A stretch of 64,000 bases of DNA from Winogradskyella vincentii (GCF_020166345.1 NZ_JAIUJS010000003.1:434001-498000); one strand, 5' to 3'. Positions 52,635-62,839 are shown, counted from the first letter of the stretch. Translations and numbers: made by a program. The notes: generated from the letters alone by a model not told the origin.

Positions 52635-53015
52635 ATGAAAAAAATCATTAATACCTCAAAAGCTCCAGCTCCAATAGGACCGTACAGCCAGGCTGTTTTA
52701 ACTGGAAATACACTTTACACATCCGGACAGATTGCTCTAGATCCAGAAACTATGGAATTAGTAACAGACTCTATAGAGGCAGAAACCACTCAGGTTATGG
52801 AAAATATGAAAGCTGTTTTAGCTGAAGCAGGATTAACCTTCGAGAGCGTTGTGAAAACTTCAATTTTTATTAGTGACATGAATAATTTCTCTAGAATCAA
52901 TGCTATCTATGGAAAATATTTTGATGAAGCAACTGCACCAGCAAGAGAAACCGTAGAGGTTGCAAATTTACCCAAGTTCGTAAACGTTGAAATTAGTATG
53001 ATTGCCATTGTTTAA
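52635..53015 (+). CDS. ridA: RidA family enamine/imine deaminase
   Basis: Hydrolyses reactive 2-aminoacrylate-type enamines and imines. 126 residues with family motifs SKAPAPIGPYSQAV, YTSGQIALDP, TQVMENMKAVLAEAGL, and the C-terminal PARETVEVANLPK with the active-site Arg. 67 bp after lptD. Normal length. Confidence 0.95.
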   Translation: MKKIINTSKAPAPIGPYSQAVLTGNTLYTSGQIALDPETMELVTDSIEAETTQVMENMKAVLAEAGLTFESVVKTSIFISDMNNFSRINAIYGKYFDEATAPARETVEVANLPKFVNVEISMIAIV

Positions 53016-53041
53016 ATGGTATAATAAGCCAATCTTTATAA

Positions 53042-53812
53042 TTGAAACTTAACAAAATAGAACTTAAGGAGTTTTTAGATACTAAAGTTAACCTCTATAA
53101 CAATCCCAAATTTATAGATAGTGATCCTATCCAGATTCCTCACAAATTTTCCAAAAAAGAGGATATTGAAATTATTGGTTTTTTAACCGCTACAATTGCA
53201 TGGGGAAATCGTAAAAGCATAATCACAAATGCCAACAAAATGTCGGAATTAATGGACTTCTCCCCTTTTGACTTTGTGATAAACCACCAAGCGTCAGATC
53301 TAGAAAATCTTAACGGATTTGTGCATCGTACTTTTAACGCAGAAGATTTTAAACAGTTTATAAAAAGCCTCCAGCATATTTACCAAACTCATGGTGGACT
53401 AGAATCAATTTTCAATAAGTATTGTACTAATGAATCTTTACAAGTAAGTATTCATAAATTTAAAAAGATATTCTTTGAAATAGAACATTTAAAGCGCTCA
53501 GAAAAACATGTTAGTGATCCTTTAAAGAATTCTGCTGCAAAACGAATAAACATGTATTTACGTTGGATGGTTAGAAATGACAACAATGGTGTGGACTTTG
53601 GTATATGGAAATCCTTAAAACCATCGCAGCTTAGTTGTCCGTTAGACGTACATTCAGGAAACGTAGCTCGCAAACTTGGTCTTTTAAAAAGGAAGCAGAA
53701 TGATGCTAAGGCTTTGCTAGAACTTGATACCGCTCTTAGAAAGTTAGACTCAACAGATCCGGTTAAATACGACTTTGCACTTTTTGGACTTGGAGTGTTT
53801 GAAGGGTTTTAA
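53042..53812 (+). CDS. TIGR02757 (DUF2400) family protein
   Basis: 256 residues. TTG start at 53042, since no ATG lies upstream in frame. Family segments: FIDSDPIQIPHKFSKKEDIEIIGFLTATIAWGNRKSI, AAKRINMYLRWMVRNDNNGVDFGIWKSL and CPLDVHSGNVARKLGLL. The core resembles HhH-GPD-type folds, which suggests DNA or nucleotide binding; function unproven. 26 bp after ridA. Confidence 0.85.
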   Translation: MKLNKIELKEFLDTKVNLYNNPKFIDSDPIQIPHKFSKKEDIEIIGFLTATIAWGNRKSIITNANKMSELMDFSPFDFVINHQASDLENLNGFVHRTFNAEDFKQFIKSLQHIYQTHGGLESIFNKYCTNESLQVSIHKFKKIFFEIEHLKRSEKHVSDPLKNSAAKRINMYLRWMVRNDNNGVDFGIWKSLKPSQLSCPLDVHSGNVARKLGLLKRKQNDAKALLELDTALRKLDSTDPVKYDFALFGLGVFEGF

Positions 53813-53858
53813 TTTATAGACTCCCTTTTATTATCTTTAAACTTCAAAAAACTCTCAA

Positions 53859-55349
53859 ATGAAACTTCACAAATTATTATTCTTTCTTTTATTCTCAAGC
53901 TGTCTTGTTTATGGACAAGATTTAAAAATTCCTGTTGACACAACAATTATTAGTAATGGCTCAGTGTCAATAAAAGGAAAGCAAGTAAACTACAAAGCTG
54001 AAACTGGATTTCAGCCCGTTTGGGATAAAGATGGCAAGACCATTGCGTCACTTTATTACACTTATTACAAGCGTACTAATGATAACAAAGGAAACAAACG
54101 GCCTATTATTTATTCTTTTAATGGAGGTCCAGGTTCTGCTTCAGTTTGGATGCATTTGGCTTATACCGGACCGAAAATCTTAAAAATTGATGAAGAAGGG
54201 TATCCTATTCAGCCATATGGTGTAAAGGACAACCCTAATTCTATTTTAGATCTTGCCGATATCGTTTACATAAACCCTGTTAATACCGGCTACTCCAGAA
54301 AAATTGCCGATAACGAAGGTAAAATGCCTGAAGATGAAATATTCTTTGGAGTAAACGCAGATATAAAATATTTGGCAAGTTGGATGAACACTTTTACAAC
54401 GCGTCACAACCGTTGGGAATCTCCCAAATATATAATTGGAGAAAGCTATGGTGGCACCAGAGTAATGGGATTGTCACTTGAATTGCAAAATAGTCAATGG
54501 ATGTATTTAAACGGTGTTATTCTTGTATCGCCTGCAGATTATAAAGTTTTGCGTGTTGGAGGTCCACTGTCCTCGAGCTTAAACTTACCTTATTATACGG
54601 CAGCTGCTTGGCATCATAATGCTCTGCCTAATGCTTTACAAGCTAAAGATTTATTAGATATATTACCTGAAGCTGAAGAATTTGCAATCAATGAATTAAT
54701 ACCTGCTTTGGCAAAAGGCGGATTTATTAGTACCGCTGAAAAACAAAATATTGCCAAGAAAATGAGTTACTATTCTGGCTTATCCGAGAAAGTGATACTA
54801 CAACAAAATTTAGATGTTCCAAACCGTTTTTTCTGGAAAGAACTCTTAAGAGACAAAACAGGACAAACCATAGGCAGATTAGATTCTAGATACTTAGGCG
54901 TGGATAAGGTAGAGACCGGAATAAGTCCAGACTATAGTGCAGAATTAACATCATGGCTACATAGTTTTACGCCAGCAATAAACTATTATGTTAAAAATAA
55001 TTTAGGCTTTAATACAGATGTAAAGTACAATGTCTTTGGGAATGTTGGAGAATGGGACAGAACCAATGACAATACTAGAGACAACCTAAGGCAAGCAATG
55101 GCACAAAACCCTTACCTAAAAGTAATGACCCAATCAGGATATTATGATGGAGCAACAACATATTTCTCGGCAAAATACTCACAATGGCAAATTGACCCAA
55201 GTGGTAAGATGAAAGATCGATTTTATTTTAAAGGTTATCGTAGTGGACATATGATGTACTTACGAAATGAAGATCTCATACAAGCTAATGACGACTTAAG
55301 GGAATTTATTATTAATTCGTCCTCTAACGGTAAAGCCGCCAAATATTAA
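53859..55349 (+). CDS. Exported serine carboxypeptidase, family S10
   Basis: 496 residues with a signal peptide (LLFFLLFSSCLVYG). Family S10 motifs: SFNGGPGSASVWMHL near residue 90, the nucleophile GESYGG, and the catalytic His in RSGHMMYL near the C-terminus. Expected to remove C-terminal amino acids from peptides in the periplasm or outside. Its stop overlaps the ATG of the next small gene by one base (TAATG). Confidence 0.92.
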   Translation: MKLHKLLFFLLFSSCLVYGQDLKIPVDTTIISNGSVSIKGKQVNYKAETGFQPVWDKDGKTIASLYYTYYKRTNDNKGNKRPIIYSFNGGPGSASVWMHLAYTGPKILKIDEEGYPIQPYGVKDNPNSILDLADIVYINPVNTGYSRKIADNEGKMPEDEIFFGVNADIKYLASWMNTFTTRHNRWESPKYIIGESYGGTRVMGLSLELQNSQWMYLNGVILVSPADYKVLRVGGPLSSSLNLPYYTAAAWHHNALPNALQAKDLLDILPEAEEFAINELIPALAKGGFISTAEKQNIAKKMSYYSGLSEKVILQQNLDVPNRFFWKELLRDKTGQTIGRLDSRYLGVDKVETGISPDYSAELTSWLHSFTPAINYYVKNNLGFNTDVKYNVFGNVGEWDRTNDNTRDNLRQAMAQNPYLKVMTQSGYYDGATTYFSAKYSQWQIDPSGKMKDRFYFKGYRSGHMMYLRNEDLIQANDDLREFIINSSSNGKAAKY

Positions 55350-55582
55350 TGGGAGAAGTTATTGGTGAATTTATATTTTATGTACTGTTAAATTTCATTG
55401 GTGGCACTATTAGATGGATAATAGGAAGCATCTGGAGAATTCTTTTTAACAAGCCAAAATTTACCTATAAAGAATATATCTATGGGCCAGAAGAACCAGA
55501 TTTCTATAATTCTACTCATACTTTTATTAATGGTGCGATTGCAGTTGTTTTTATTGTAATAATAATTGCCATAATAACATAA
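55349..55582 (+). CDS. Small membrane protein, unknown
   Basis: 77 residues with hydrophobic segments near the N-terminus (about 8-28) and C-terminus (about 58-77). Start overlaps the S10 stop by one base, implying translational coupling. Followed by a terminator. No family recognised. Confidence 0.65.
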   Translation: MGEVIGEFIFYVLLNFIGGTIRWIIGSIWRILFNKPKFTYKEYIYGPEEPDFYNSTHTFINGAIAVVFIVIIIAIIT

Positions 55583-55584
55583 AA

Positions 55585-55607
55585 AAAGCCTCCTAATTGG
55601 AGGCTTT
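55585..55607. terminator. Intrinsic terminator
   Basis: AAAGCCTCC / GGAGGCTTT stem with a TAATT loop, preceded by four A. It stands between convergent genes (55582 end and 55626 end) and can serve both strands. Confidence 0.85.
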
Positions 55608-55625
55608 ATCTTTAATTATAATCTC

Positions 55626-57518
55626 TTAGCCCTTTAACCAGGCATTACGTAAAGCAACTTTCTCATCTGATGCGTTGGGATCTTCAATTAATGATTCACT
55701 TTCTGCTGTAGCTTTTGTTAGAGTCGTTTTAATCGAAACTGTTTCGCCATTACGATTTAATTCAACATCAATCTCTTGCCCTTCTTGCCATCCAAACATT
55801 CCGGTAATAATTTCTTGAGCATTCATTAAAGTCAATTCTTTTCCATCAACCTTCTTTATCACATCACCAACCTGTACTCCTTGAGACGCCCAGAAAGAAT
55901 TTTTAAGTGCCATTTCAGAGAAAAATATTTCGCCTTTTTGTGGGTCAGCATCAAAAATTATGTTTTGGCCACCAGCAAAAATATAATTTGTTGGGACTTC
56001 AGAATTACCATAGGTTAAACCAACCATATCAAAAAATTCATCATAATTAATAGGAACATCACCCTCAACATGTGTTTTAAAGAACTCTCCTATACTTGGG
56101 TAGGTCATAGCAGTAATTTCTTCAATAATTTTATCATCTTCAAATGGTTTATTCTTACCATATTTATTTGATAATTCTTTCATAAGCGATAACATGCTGC
56201 GCTCTCCATTACTTTCCTTCCGCATTAAAATATCAATACACATACCTATAAGTGCGCCTTTCATGTAGACATTATAATAATTGGTTGCATACGGTTCGTC
56301 TAATACATTTTCACTCATTATTGTAAAGCTCATAGCATCATCAAGATTCATAGATGTTGCAATTTTTTGCATTACCGTATTATAAAATTGATTATTGTCT
56401 ATAAGACCTTCATATACTTGAAAATGCTGAGCAAAATATTCCGTAACACCTTCATACATCCATAAATGCTTAGAAAATGTTGGTATGTTATAATCAAAAT
56501 AATGAACATCTTCTGAGTGCACTGATAAAGGGGTTACAATATGGAAAAACTCATGCGCTACAACATCGACCATTTGAAACTTAAGTCCTTCTAAAGTGCT
56601 ATCTTCAGGAAATACTACCACAGTAGAAGTATGATGTTCTAAAGCACCAAATCCTTTTGGAGAGGTTTCATCACCACGTGATAAATACACATATATATCA
56701 TATCTAGGTGTACTGTTTATATCACCCAAATAGGCTTTTTGAGCTTCCATCATCTTGTAAACGGTTTCCTTTAAACTAGAGGCAGTATGCTGTTTAGTTG
56801 GAGAATATAGACTCAAAACAATTTTGATATCTCCAACCATAAATTCTTCTACATCGAGTTTACCATACATCATTGGATTATCAGTAATATCAAAATAACG
56901 TGGTGCATAATAACTACTTGTTATTGATTTGCCATCAGCCGAAGTGACGTTACCTTTACTTTCTAAAGCAGAGGTTCTTATAAAATCTGCAGGCGCAGTA
57001 ACATCTAAAGTGTATTGGTTATTCTTTAAAGAATCAAAGTAACCCACAAATCCATGCAGGTTTAATACATAGTTTTCAGGCTCAATATTAGTACCTGCTG
57101 GAGAAAATGGCTGTTCTCCTTGTATACCTCCACTTGTTTCGATGTCGTAGGTATCATTTACAAAATATTCTATTCTGTCTAATTGTGTAGCATTGCTGAT
57201 AGACCAAGAGTTTGTATCAATTTTGCTAACTGATAACGTATTCCCGTCGTAATCAATCGCTCTAAAATCGTCTATATACTTGCCAAAATCACTCACTGAG
57301 TATGTTCCCTGAACTACTCTAGGTAATCTATACGTCACCGTTTCTGTAGTGAATCTTCCTGGGTTAATTACAACAGGTACTTTATCCTCTGTTACCGCAG
57401 ACAAATTAAGAGCGGTTTCAATAGGATTGTTTGTTGCCAAATCATCAATTTTAGGCTTAGCAGATCCACAAGCAACCAAAATCACACTAAGTCCAAAGAG
57501 GGCTATATACTTCTTCAT
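55626..57518 (-). CDS. M61-family metallopeptidase lipoprotein with PDZ domain
   Basis: ATG 57518 gives 630 residues starting with a lipoprotein signal (YIALFGLSVILVAC); the longer frame from 57551 would hide it. Zinc motif HEFFH (about 322-326) with a Glu about 30 residues on (YEGVTEYFA), as in glycyl aminopeptidase-type M61 enzymes. The C-terminal PDZ segment (GVQVGDVIKKVDGKEL) probably aids substrate binding. Anchored in a membrane facing the periplasm or outside. Confidence 0.92.
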   Translation of the reverse strand: MKKYIALFGLSVILVACGSAKPKIDDLATNNPIETALNLSAVTEDKVPVVINPGRFTTETVTYRLPRVVQGTYSVSDFGKYIDDFRAIDYDGNTLSVSKIDTNSWSISNATQLDRIEYFVNDTYDIETSGGIQGEQPFSPAGTNIEPENYVLNLHGFVGYFDSLKNNQYTLDVTAPADFIRTSALESKGNVTSADGKSITSSYYAPRYFDITDNPMMYGKLDVEEFMVGDIKIVLSLYSPTKQHTASSLKETVYKMMEAQKAYLGDINSTPRYDIYVYLSRGDETSPKGFGALEHHTSTVVVFPEDSTLEGLKFQMVDVVAHEFFHIVTPLSVHSEDVHYFDYNIPTFSKHLWMYEGVTEYFAQHFQVYEGLIDNNQFYNTVMQKIATSMNLDDAMSFTIMSENVLDEPYATNYYNVYMKGALIGMCIDILMRKESNGERSMLSLMKELSNKYGKNKPFEDDKIIEEITAMTYPSIGEFFKTHVEGDVPINYDEFFDMVGLTYGNSEVPTNYIFAGGQNIIFDADPQKGEIFFSEMALKNSFWASQGVQVGDVIKKVDGKELTLMNAQEIITGMFGWQEGQEIDVELNRNGETVSIKTTLTKATAESESLIEDPNASDEKVALRNAWLKG

Positions 57519-57602
57519 TTTAACTTTATTTATTTTTAACATGTCGCACAAATCTACAACCTGTTACTCCTTAAAATCTAAAGGTTTTGTTAAATTCGTG
57601 CC

Positions 57603-58610
57603 GTGTCAGAACCATTAATTACCATAATAACGCCCTTTAAGAATACCGAATCATTTATTGAGGAATGCGTCCAATCTATTATTAATCAGAGCTATACAAA
57701 TTGGGAAGCAATTTTTGTAGACGATAATTCTACTGACAGTTCATTCAAAATTATCGAAACCTTCACTAGCAAAGAAAGAAGAATTAAACTTTTAAACAAT
57801 GAAGGTTCAGGTATAATTGAAGCATTGAGAACCGCATATAAAGCGAGTTCTGGACAATACATCACAAGGATGGACAGTGATGATATAATGGCCAACAATC
57901 GATTAGAACACATGCTTAATGACCTTATATTATTTGGTAGAAAACACCTTTCAATTGGTTTAGTAAAATACTTTAGGGATGATGGCATTAGTGATGGTTA
58001 TGCCAAATATGAAACATGGATTAATGGTCTAACTAAAGTAGGACAAAATTATTCTGAAATCTATAAGGAGTGTGTTGTACCCTCACCTTGCTGGATGTTG
58101 CACAAGGAAGATTTTGATAATTGCGGAGGGTTTTCACCTAATCTTTATCCTGAAGATTATGACCTTACATTCAGGTTTTATAAGGCTGGTTATACTTGTA
58201 TTCCTTGTAGTGAGGTTTTGTTACACTGGAGAGATTATAGCACAAGAACTTCAAGAACACATGAGCATTATGCTCAAAATTATTTCTTAGATATAAAAGT
58301 TCGTTATTTTCTAGAATTAGATTATGACAAATCAAGACCATTAACTATTTGGGGAGCTGGATCTAAAGGGAAAACTGTCGCACAACTTCTGATTAAGAAT
58401 AGTATCCTATTTCATTGGATATGTGATAATCCAAAAAAAATAGGAAAACACATCTATAACAAAGAGATGCTGAAGTTTGAGCATTTAAAAGAACTTACAA
58501 ATCCGCAAAGCATTGTTACAGTTGCCAACGAAGAGGCACAAAATGAGATACGCTCTTACTTTTCAAAGCATAAAATGACCTCAATGACAGATTATTTCTT
58601 TTTCTGTTAA
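57603..58610 (+). CDS. Family 2 glycosyltransferase with extra C-terminal domain
   Basis: 335 residues. GTG start at 57603. GT-A core: ITIITPFKNTESFIEECVQSI, IFVDDNSTDSS, TRMDSDDIMA (DxD), SPCWMLHKEDFDNCGGF. The last about 90 residues start with LTIWGAGSKGKTVAQLL, a Rossmann-like glycine motif found as a C-terminal appendage of some GT2 enzymes, which may bind a cofactor or sugar nucleotide. Substrate unknown. Divergent from the M61 gene. Confidence 0.85.
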   Translation: MSEPLITIITPFKNTESFIEECVQSIINQSYTNWEAIFVDDNSTDSSFKIIETFTSKERRIKLLNNEGSGIIEALRTAYKASSGQYITRMDSDDIMANNRLEHMLNDLILFGRKHLSIGLVKYFRDDGISDGYAKYETWINGLTKVGQNYSEIYKECVVPSPCWMLHKEDFDNCGGFSPNLYPEDYDLTFRFYKAGYTCIPCSEVLLHWRDYSTRTSRTHEHYAQNYFLDIKVRYFLELDYDKSRPLTIWGAGSKGKTVAQLLIKNSILFHWICDNPKKIGKHIYNKEMLKFEHLKELTNPQSIVTVANEEAQNEIRSYFSKHKMTSMTDYFFFC

Positions 58611-58650
58611 ATTTCTCAAAAGTGACTCACAGTTATCATTGAGCATTTTC

Positions 58651-58658
58651 TATATTTG
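58651..58658 (+). promoter_or_regulatory. Candidate -7 box before batA-like gene
   Basis: TATATTTG is a perfect match to the Bacteroidota TAnnTTTG -7 element, 27 bp from the start codon. No good -33 TTTG is seen. It would drive the run of four genes 58685-62839. Confidence 0.45.
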
Positions 58659-58684
58659 ACGATACAACTTTGGCTTAAAAAGGA

Positions 58685-60610
58685 ATGCAGTTTAAACATC
58701 CAGAATTACTATACGCTTTATTTTTACTGGTTATTCCAATTCTCATTCATTTATTTCAATTACGACGTTTTCAAAAGGTAGAGTTTACAAACGTAAAATT
58801 TTTGAAAGCCGTCAAATTACAAACTCGCAAAAGTTCTCAAATAAAAAAATGGTTAACACTGTTAACTAGAATGCTATTATTAGCTTGTGCAATTATTGCA
58901 TTTGCCCAGCCTTTTATACCAAAAACAGAAAATTTCAATGAATTGCAAGAAACTGTTATCTATTTAGATAATTCTTTTAGTATGGAGGCACAAGGCAGAA
59001 ACGGTAGCTTACTAAATGAAGCTATACAAGATCTTATAAATTCATTACCTGAAGACGAAAATATCAGTGTTTTTACTAATGATAATGTATTTACCAAAAC
59101 AAGTATTAAGGCCATTAAAAATGACTTAATTAATCTATCATTTTCTAATAATCAAATTAATTACGATGCTGTTATCTTAAAAGGAAAACAAATGTTTTCT
59201 AAGAATACTAATGCAGAGAAAAATCTGGTTCTAGTTTCAGATTTTCAACAAGGAACCGAGGCTCTTGACATCGAGAAAGACAGCATAGTAGACATATCAT
59301 TGGTACAACCTAAATCAAATCTAGTCGCAAATGTTAGTATTGACAGTGTTTATGTTGCCAATACAAATGCAGAAACCTTAGATTTAAACGTAAAACTCTC
59401 AAACTATGGAGAACCAGTTGAAAGTATAAGTATATCATTGTACAACAATGACGTGTTACTAGCAAAGAACTCTGTAAACATTGAAAATGAAGCAGAAGCT
59501 ACATTTACTATTGCAAATAATACTGAATTAAATGGTAAATTAATTATTGAAGATGCTGGCTTGCAATACGACAACGTCCTCTACTTTAATATTGGTAAGA
59601 AACCCAAAATTAGAGTACTAGCCATAAACGACAAATCAAGTGATAATTTCTTAAAACGTATATATACCAATGATGAATTTGAATTCAATTCATACAATAT
59701 CAAAGCACTAAATTTTAACTTAATAAATGACCAAAATTTAGTTGTTTTAAATGAACTAGAATCTATTTCATCAGCTTTAGTTTCGGCTTTAAATGCATTT
59801 AAAAAAGACGGAGGAAGTATATTAACTATCCCATCAAATAACATTTCACTAAATACTTATAATCAATTATTTAATGTAATTAATTTGTCTAGATTTGACG
59901 ATGGTATCTATTCAACAAAAAGAGTCACTTCTATTAATTATGACCATCCTTTGTTATTGAACTCTTTTTATACTAAAGTGACTAATTTTCAATACCCACG
60001 TGTCAACTCGTCGTTTAGATTTTTATCAAATACAGGTGGTGTGTTATCTTATGATGATGGCTCAATATTTCTGCAAGGTAAAAATGGAAGTTATGCTTTT
60101 GCTTCTGCCATAAATGGCGACAATTCAAACTTTCAAAACTCTCCTTTGATTGTTCCTGTTTTATACAATATTGGTTTACAAAGTCATGAATTACCGAAGT
60201 TGTTTTATACCATAGGCAGGCCTAACTCAATAGCTATAAAAACCGAATTAGGACAAGATGATATTTTAAGTCTTCATGCAAAGGGCGGATCAGTTATTCC
60301 TCCTCAAAAAACATATAGTAAATCTGTTGTATTAGAAACCAAGGAATATCCTGAAAATGACGGTATTTATACTATTAAGAACGATGATGAAAATTTGCAA
60401 AATATAAGTTTTAACTATAGCAGGGAAGAGAGTAATATAAATTATTTAAATATTAATTCCCTAAACAATATAAAAACAGAAACTAGCTTGTCCAAAACAA
60501 TAAATGCGATAAAAAGTAATGCAAATGTTAATGCGCTATGGAAATGGTTTGTTATTTTTGCCCTAGTATTTCTGATTTTAGAGGTACTTATTTTAAAATA
60601 TCTTAAATGA
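58685..60610 (+). CDS. BatA-type membrane protein with von Willebrand-like domain
   Basis: 641 residues. N-terminal BatA double-membrane-helix domain: MQFKHPELLYALFLLVIPILIHLFQL and LLTRMLLLACAIIAFAQPFIP (helices about 7-25 and 58-80). A VWA-like region follows (VIYLDNSFSMEAQG, DxSxS-like). A long extracytoplasmic part and one C-terminal helix (about 617-637) end it. Family members are linked to aerotolerance and envelope assembly; the exact role is unknown. Overlaps the dihydroorotase-like gene (ATGA). Confidence 0.85.
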   Translation: MQFKHPELLYALFLLVIPILIHLFQLRRFQKVEFTNVKFLKAVKLQTRKSSQIKKWLTLLTRMLLLACAIIAFAQPFIPKTENFNELQETVIYLDNSFSMEAQGRNGSLLNEAIQDLINSLPEDENISVFTNDNVFTKTSIKAIKNDLINLSFSNNQINYDAVILKGKQMFSKNTNAEKNLVLVSDFQQGTEALDIEKDSIVDISLVQPKSNLVANVSIDSVYVANTNAETLDLNVKLSNYGEPVESISISLYNNDVLLAKNSVNIENEAEATFTIANNTELNGKLIIEDAGLQYDNVLYFNIGKKPKIRVLAINDKSSDNFLKRIYTNDEFEFNSYNIKALNFNLINDQNLVVLNELESISSALVSALNAFKKDGGSILTIPSNNISLNTYNQLFNVINLSRFDDGIYSTKRVTSINYDHPLLLNSFYTKVTNFQYPRVNSSFRFLSNTGGVLSYDDGSIFLQGKNGSYAFASAINGDNSNFQNSPLIVPVLYNIGLQSHELPKLFYTIGRPNSIAIKTELGQDDILSLHAKGGSVIPPQKTYSKSVVLETKEYPENDGIYTIKNDDENLQNISFNYSREESNINYLNINSLNNIKTETSLSKTINAIKSNANVNALWKWFVIFALVFLILEVLILKYLK

Positions 60611-61860
60611 ACGCACTCATAAAATCTGCAACTGTCGTTGATTCTAAAAGTGATTTTCACAATGAGACAGTCGATATTTTAATTGAAAAAGGTCGTATCG
60701 CTAAGATTTCCAAAAGAATTTCTAATCCCAATAATTACAGAGAAATTAAACTAGACAACCTTCATGTGTCACAGGGCTGGTTTGATAGTAGTGTCTCGTT
60801 TGGAGAGCCAGGATTTGAAGAAAGAGAAACCATTGACAATGGTCTTAAAACGGCTTCAAAATCTGGATTCACAGCAGTTGCCTTAAATGCAAACTCTTTC
60901 CCTGTAATTGACAGCTATGCAGACATTTCATTTGTTAAATCTAAAGCATCCAACCATGCTACTCAGCTTTTACCAATTGGAGCATTAACTAAGGAGAGTA
61001 AAGGAATAGACCTTGCTGAATTGTACGACATGAGCAATGCAGGCGCAGTAGCATTTTATGACTATCAAAAGCCTATTTCTAATCCTAACTTAGCCAAAAT
61101 TGCAATGCAATACGCAGGTAATTTTAATGGTTTAATCTGTTCGTTTCCACAGGAAAATAAGATTACTGGAACAGGAGTTGTAAACGAGCATGTCAATAGT
61201 ACTAAACTCGGTCTTAAGGGCAATCCAAATCTAGCCGAAGATTTACAGGTCGCAAGGGATTTATTTTTATTAGAATACACAGAAGGCAAACTTCATATAC
61301 CTACAATATCGACTGCAAAATCAGTTGACTTAATTAGACAAGCCAAAGCAAAAAAACTTGACGTTAGCTGTAGTGTGGCCATACATAATCTTATTTACAC
61401 CGATGATGTATTATCGGATTTTGATACTAATTTTAAGGTTCTACCTCCTTTAAGAACTAAGAATGATTGTAATGCATTAATAGAAGGATTAAAGGATGGC
61501 ACTATTGATATGGTAACTGCAGACCACAATCCAATTGATATTGAAGACAAAAAAGTAGAATTTGATTATGCCAAATATGGTACTATCGGTTTGGAATCTT
61601 CATTTGGAGCGCTTCAAACAATTTTCACAACCAAAAAAGCTATTGGTCTTCTTACGCAGGGAAAATCCAGATTTGGTGTTGATGAAAATACGATTAATGT
61701 AGGTAACGATGCAGAATTAACTCTATTCAATCCTGATGTTAATTACCAGTTTTCTGTTTCTAACATACTATCAAAATCAAAAAACAGTGCTTTTATTGGC
61801 CAAGACCTAAAAGGGATGGCTTACGGTATTGTTGCAAATAAAAAAATCGTCTTACTGTAA
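60607..61860 (+). CDS. Dihydroorotase-like amidohydrolase lacking metal ligands
   Basis: 417 residues; aligns with multifunctional-complex-type dihydroorotase along its whole length. The catalytic DxHxHxREPG is DSSVSFGEPG here: both histidines and the Arg are gone. The second-site histidine in HIxHVS is Thr (HIPTIST). The later DHNPI is nearly intact. It therefore looks catalytically dead, as with the PyrC' partners that support aspartate transcarbamoylase in other bacteria. In flavobacteria it is usually annotated dihydroorotase. Overlaps both neighbours in an operon with the BatA-type gene and a small membrane protein. Confidence 0.85.
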   Translation: MNALIKSATVVDSKSDFHNETVDILIEKGRIAKISKRISNPNNYREIKLDNLHVSQGWFDSSVSFGEPGFEERETIDNGLKTASKSGFTAVALNANSFPVIDSYADISFVKSKASNHATQLLPIGALTKESKGIDLAELYDMSNAGAVAFYDYQKPISNPNLAKIAMQYAGNFNGLICSFPQENKITGTGVVNEHVNSTKLGLKGNPNLAEDLQVARDLFLLEYTEGKLHIPTISTAKSVDLIRQAKAKKLDVSCSVAIHNLIYTDDVLSDFDTNFKVLPPLRTKNDCNALIEGLKDGTIDMVTADHNPIDIEDKKVEFDYAKYGTIGLESSFGALQTIFTTKKAIGLLTQGKSRFGVDENTINVGNDAELTLFNPDVNYQFSVSNILSKSKNSAFIGQDLKGMAYGIVANKKIVLL

Positions 61861-62192
61861 TGGATCAGAACTCTGCTAAAGAGGGCAAAGGCCTAAGTAT
61901 TATTGCTTATATCACCATTATTGGTGTGCTGATTGCTTTCTTTATGAATCAAGAAAAGAAAAACTCATTTACATTTTTTCATATTAGACAAAGTCTAGGT
62001 CTTTGGTTAATGTATTTCATTTTTGGATACGTTATAAGTGGATTTGATAGTTGGATGCTCACCTACTCTTTTTGGATATTTTTTGCTGTTTTGTTTCTAT
62101 ATGGACTATTAGGTGCCATTTCAGGAAAGGCCAATAGCATACCTATTCTTGGTGATTTTTTTCAAAAGCTATTTAAGTCCTTAGGTAATTAA
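61860..62192 (+). CDS. DUF4870/Tic20-like small membrane protein
   Basis: 110 residues; ATG overlaps the previous stop by one base (TAATG). Three hydrophobic segments (about 14-28, 45-66, 71-90) with FTFFHIRQSLGLWLMYFIFG, a motif common to the DUF4870/Tic20-like proteins. Function unknown; translated with its upstream and downstream neighbours (2 bp to the esterase). Confidence 0.78.
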   Translation: MDQNSAKEGKGLSIIAYITIIGVLIAFFMNQEKKNSFTFFHIRQSLGLWLMYFIFGYVISGFDSWMLTYSFWIFFAVLFLYGLLGAISGKANSIPILGDFFQKLFKSLGN

Positions 62193-62194
62193 TT

Positions 62195-62839
62195 ATGAGT
62201 GATTTATTTTACGTAAAACGTCCTTCATCATTACAATCTAACGCTCCTTTGGTAATCATGTGTCATGGTTATGGAAGTGATGAAAATGATTTGTTTTCCT
62301 TTGCTCAAGAATTACCAGAAGAACTTTTCATTATTTCCTTGAGAGCTCCTTATAGAATGCAACCTTTTGGGAACGCATGGTATGCCATAAATTTTGATGG
62401 AGTGCAAGGCAAATGGAGCAATAATGAACAAGCCAAAGAATCGGTTGATTTAATTGCGGGATTTATTGATTATGCCTGCACTAATTATCCGGTTGATAAA
62501 AACAACGTTACATTATTAGGTTTTAGCCAAGGCACAATTTTAAGCTATGCTGTCGCCTTAAATTATCCAACAAAAGTAAAAAACGTTGTTGCGTTAAGTG
62601 GTTATATAAATAATGATATTATTCCAGACAACCTAGACACAGAAGATTTTAAGCATTTAAATTTCTATTGCTCACATGGTACAGTAGACCAGGTAATCCC
62701 TGTAGATTGGGCAAGAAAAACCCCTGCTTTTTTAAAGGCTTTAAATATTAACCATGTTTATTCAGAATATCCAGTTGGACATGGAGTTGCTCCGCAAAAT
62801 TTTCATGATTTTAAAGACTGGCTGAAGAAATATATTTAA
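62195..62839 (+). CDS. Carboxylesterase/phospholipase-type alpha/beta hydrolase
   Basis: 214 residues of the carboxylesterase family (YpfH-like). MCHGYGSDENDLFSFAQ is the oxyanion-hole region; GFSQGT holds the catalytic Ser; the Asp is in GTVDQVIPV and the His in VGHGVAPQN. Likely a cytoplasmic esterase of broad range. Last gene of the plus-strand operon; its end overlaps by 4 bp the 3' end of the convergent gene. Confidence 0.88.
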   Translation: MSDLFYVKRPSSLQSNAPLVIMCHGYGSDENDLFSFAQELPEELFIISLRAPYRMQPFGNAWYAINFDGVQGKWSNNEQAKESVDLIAGFIDYACTNYPVDKNNVTLLGFSQGTILSYAVALNYPTKVKNVVALSGYINNDIIPDNLDTEDFKHLNFYCSHGTVDQVIPVDWARKTPAFLKALNINHVYSEYPVGHGVAPQNFHDFKDWLKKYI

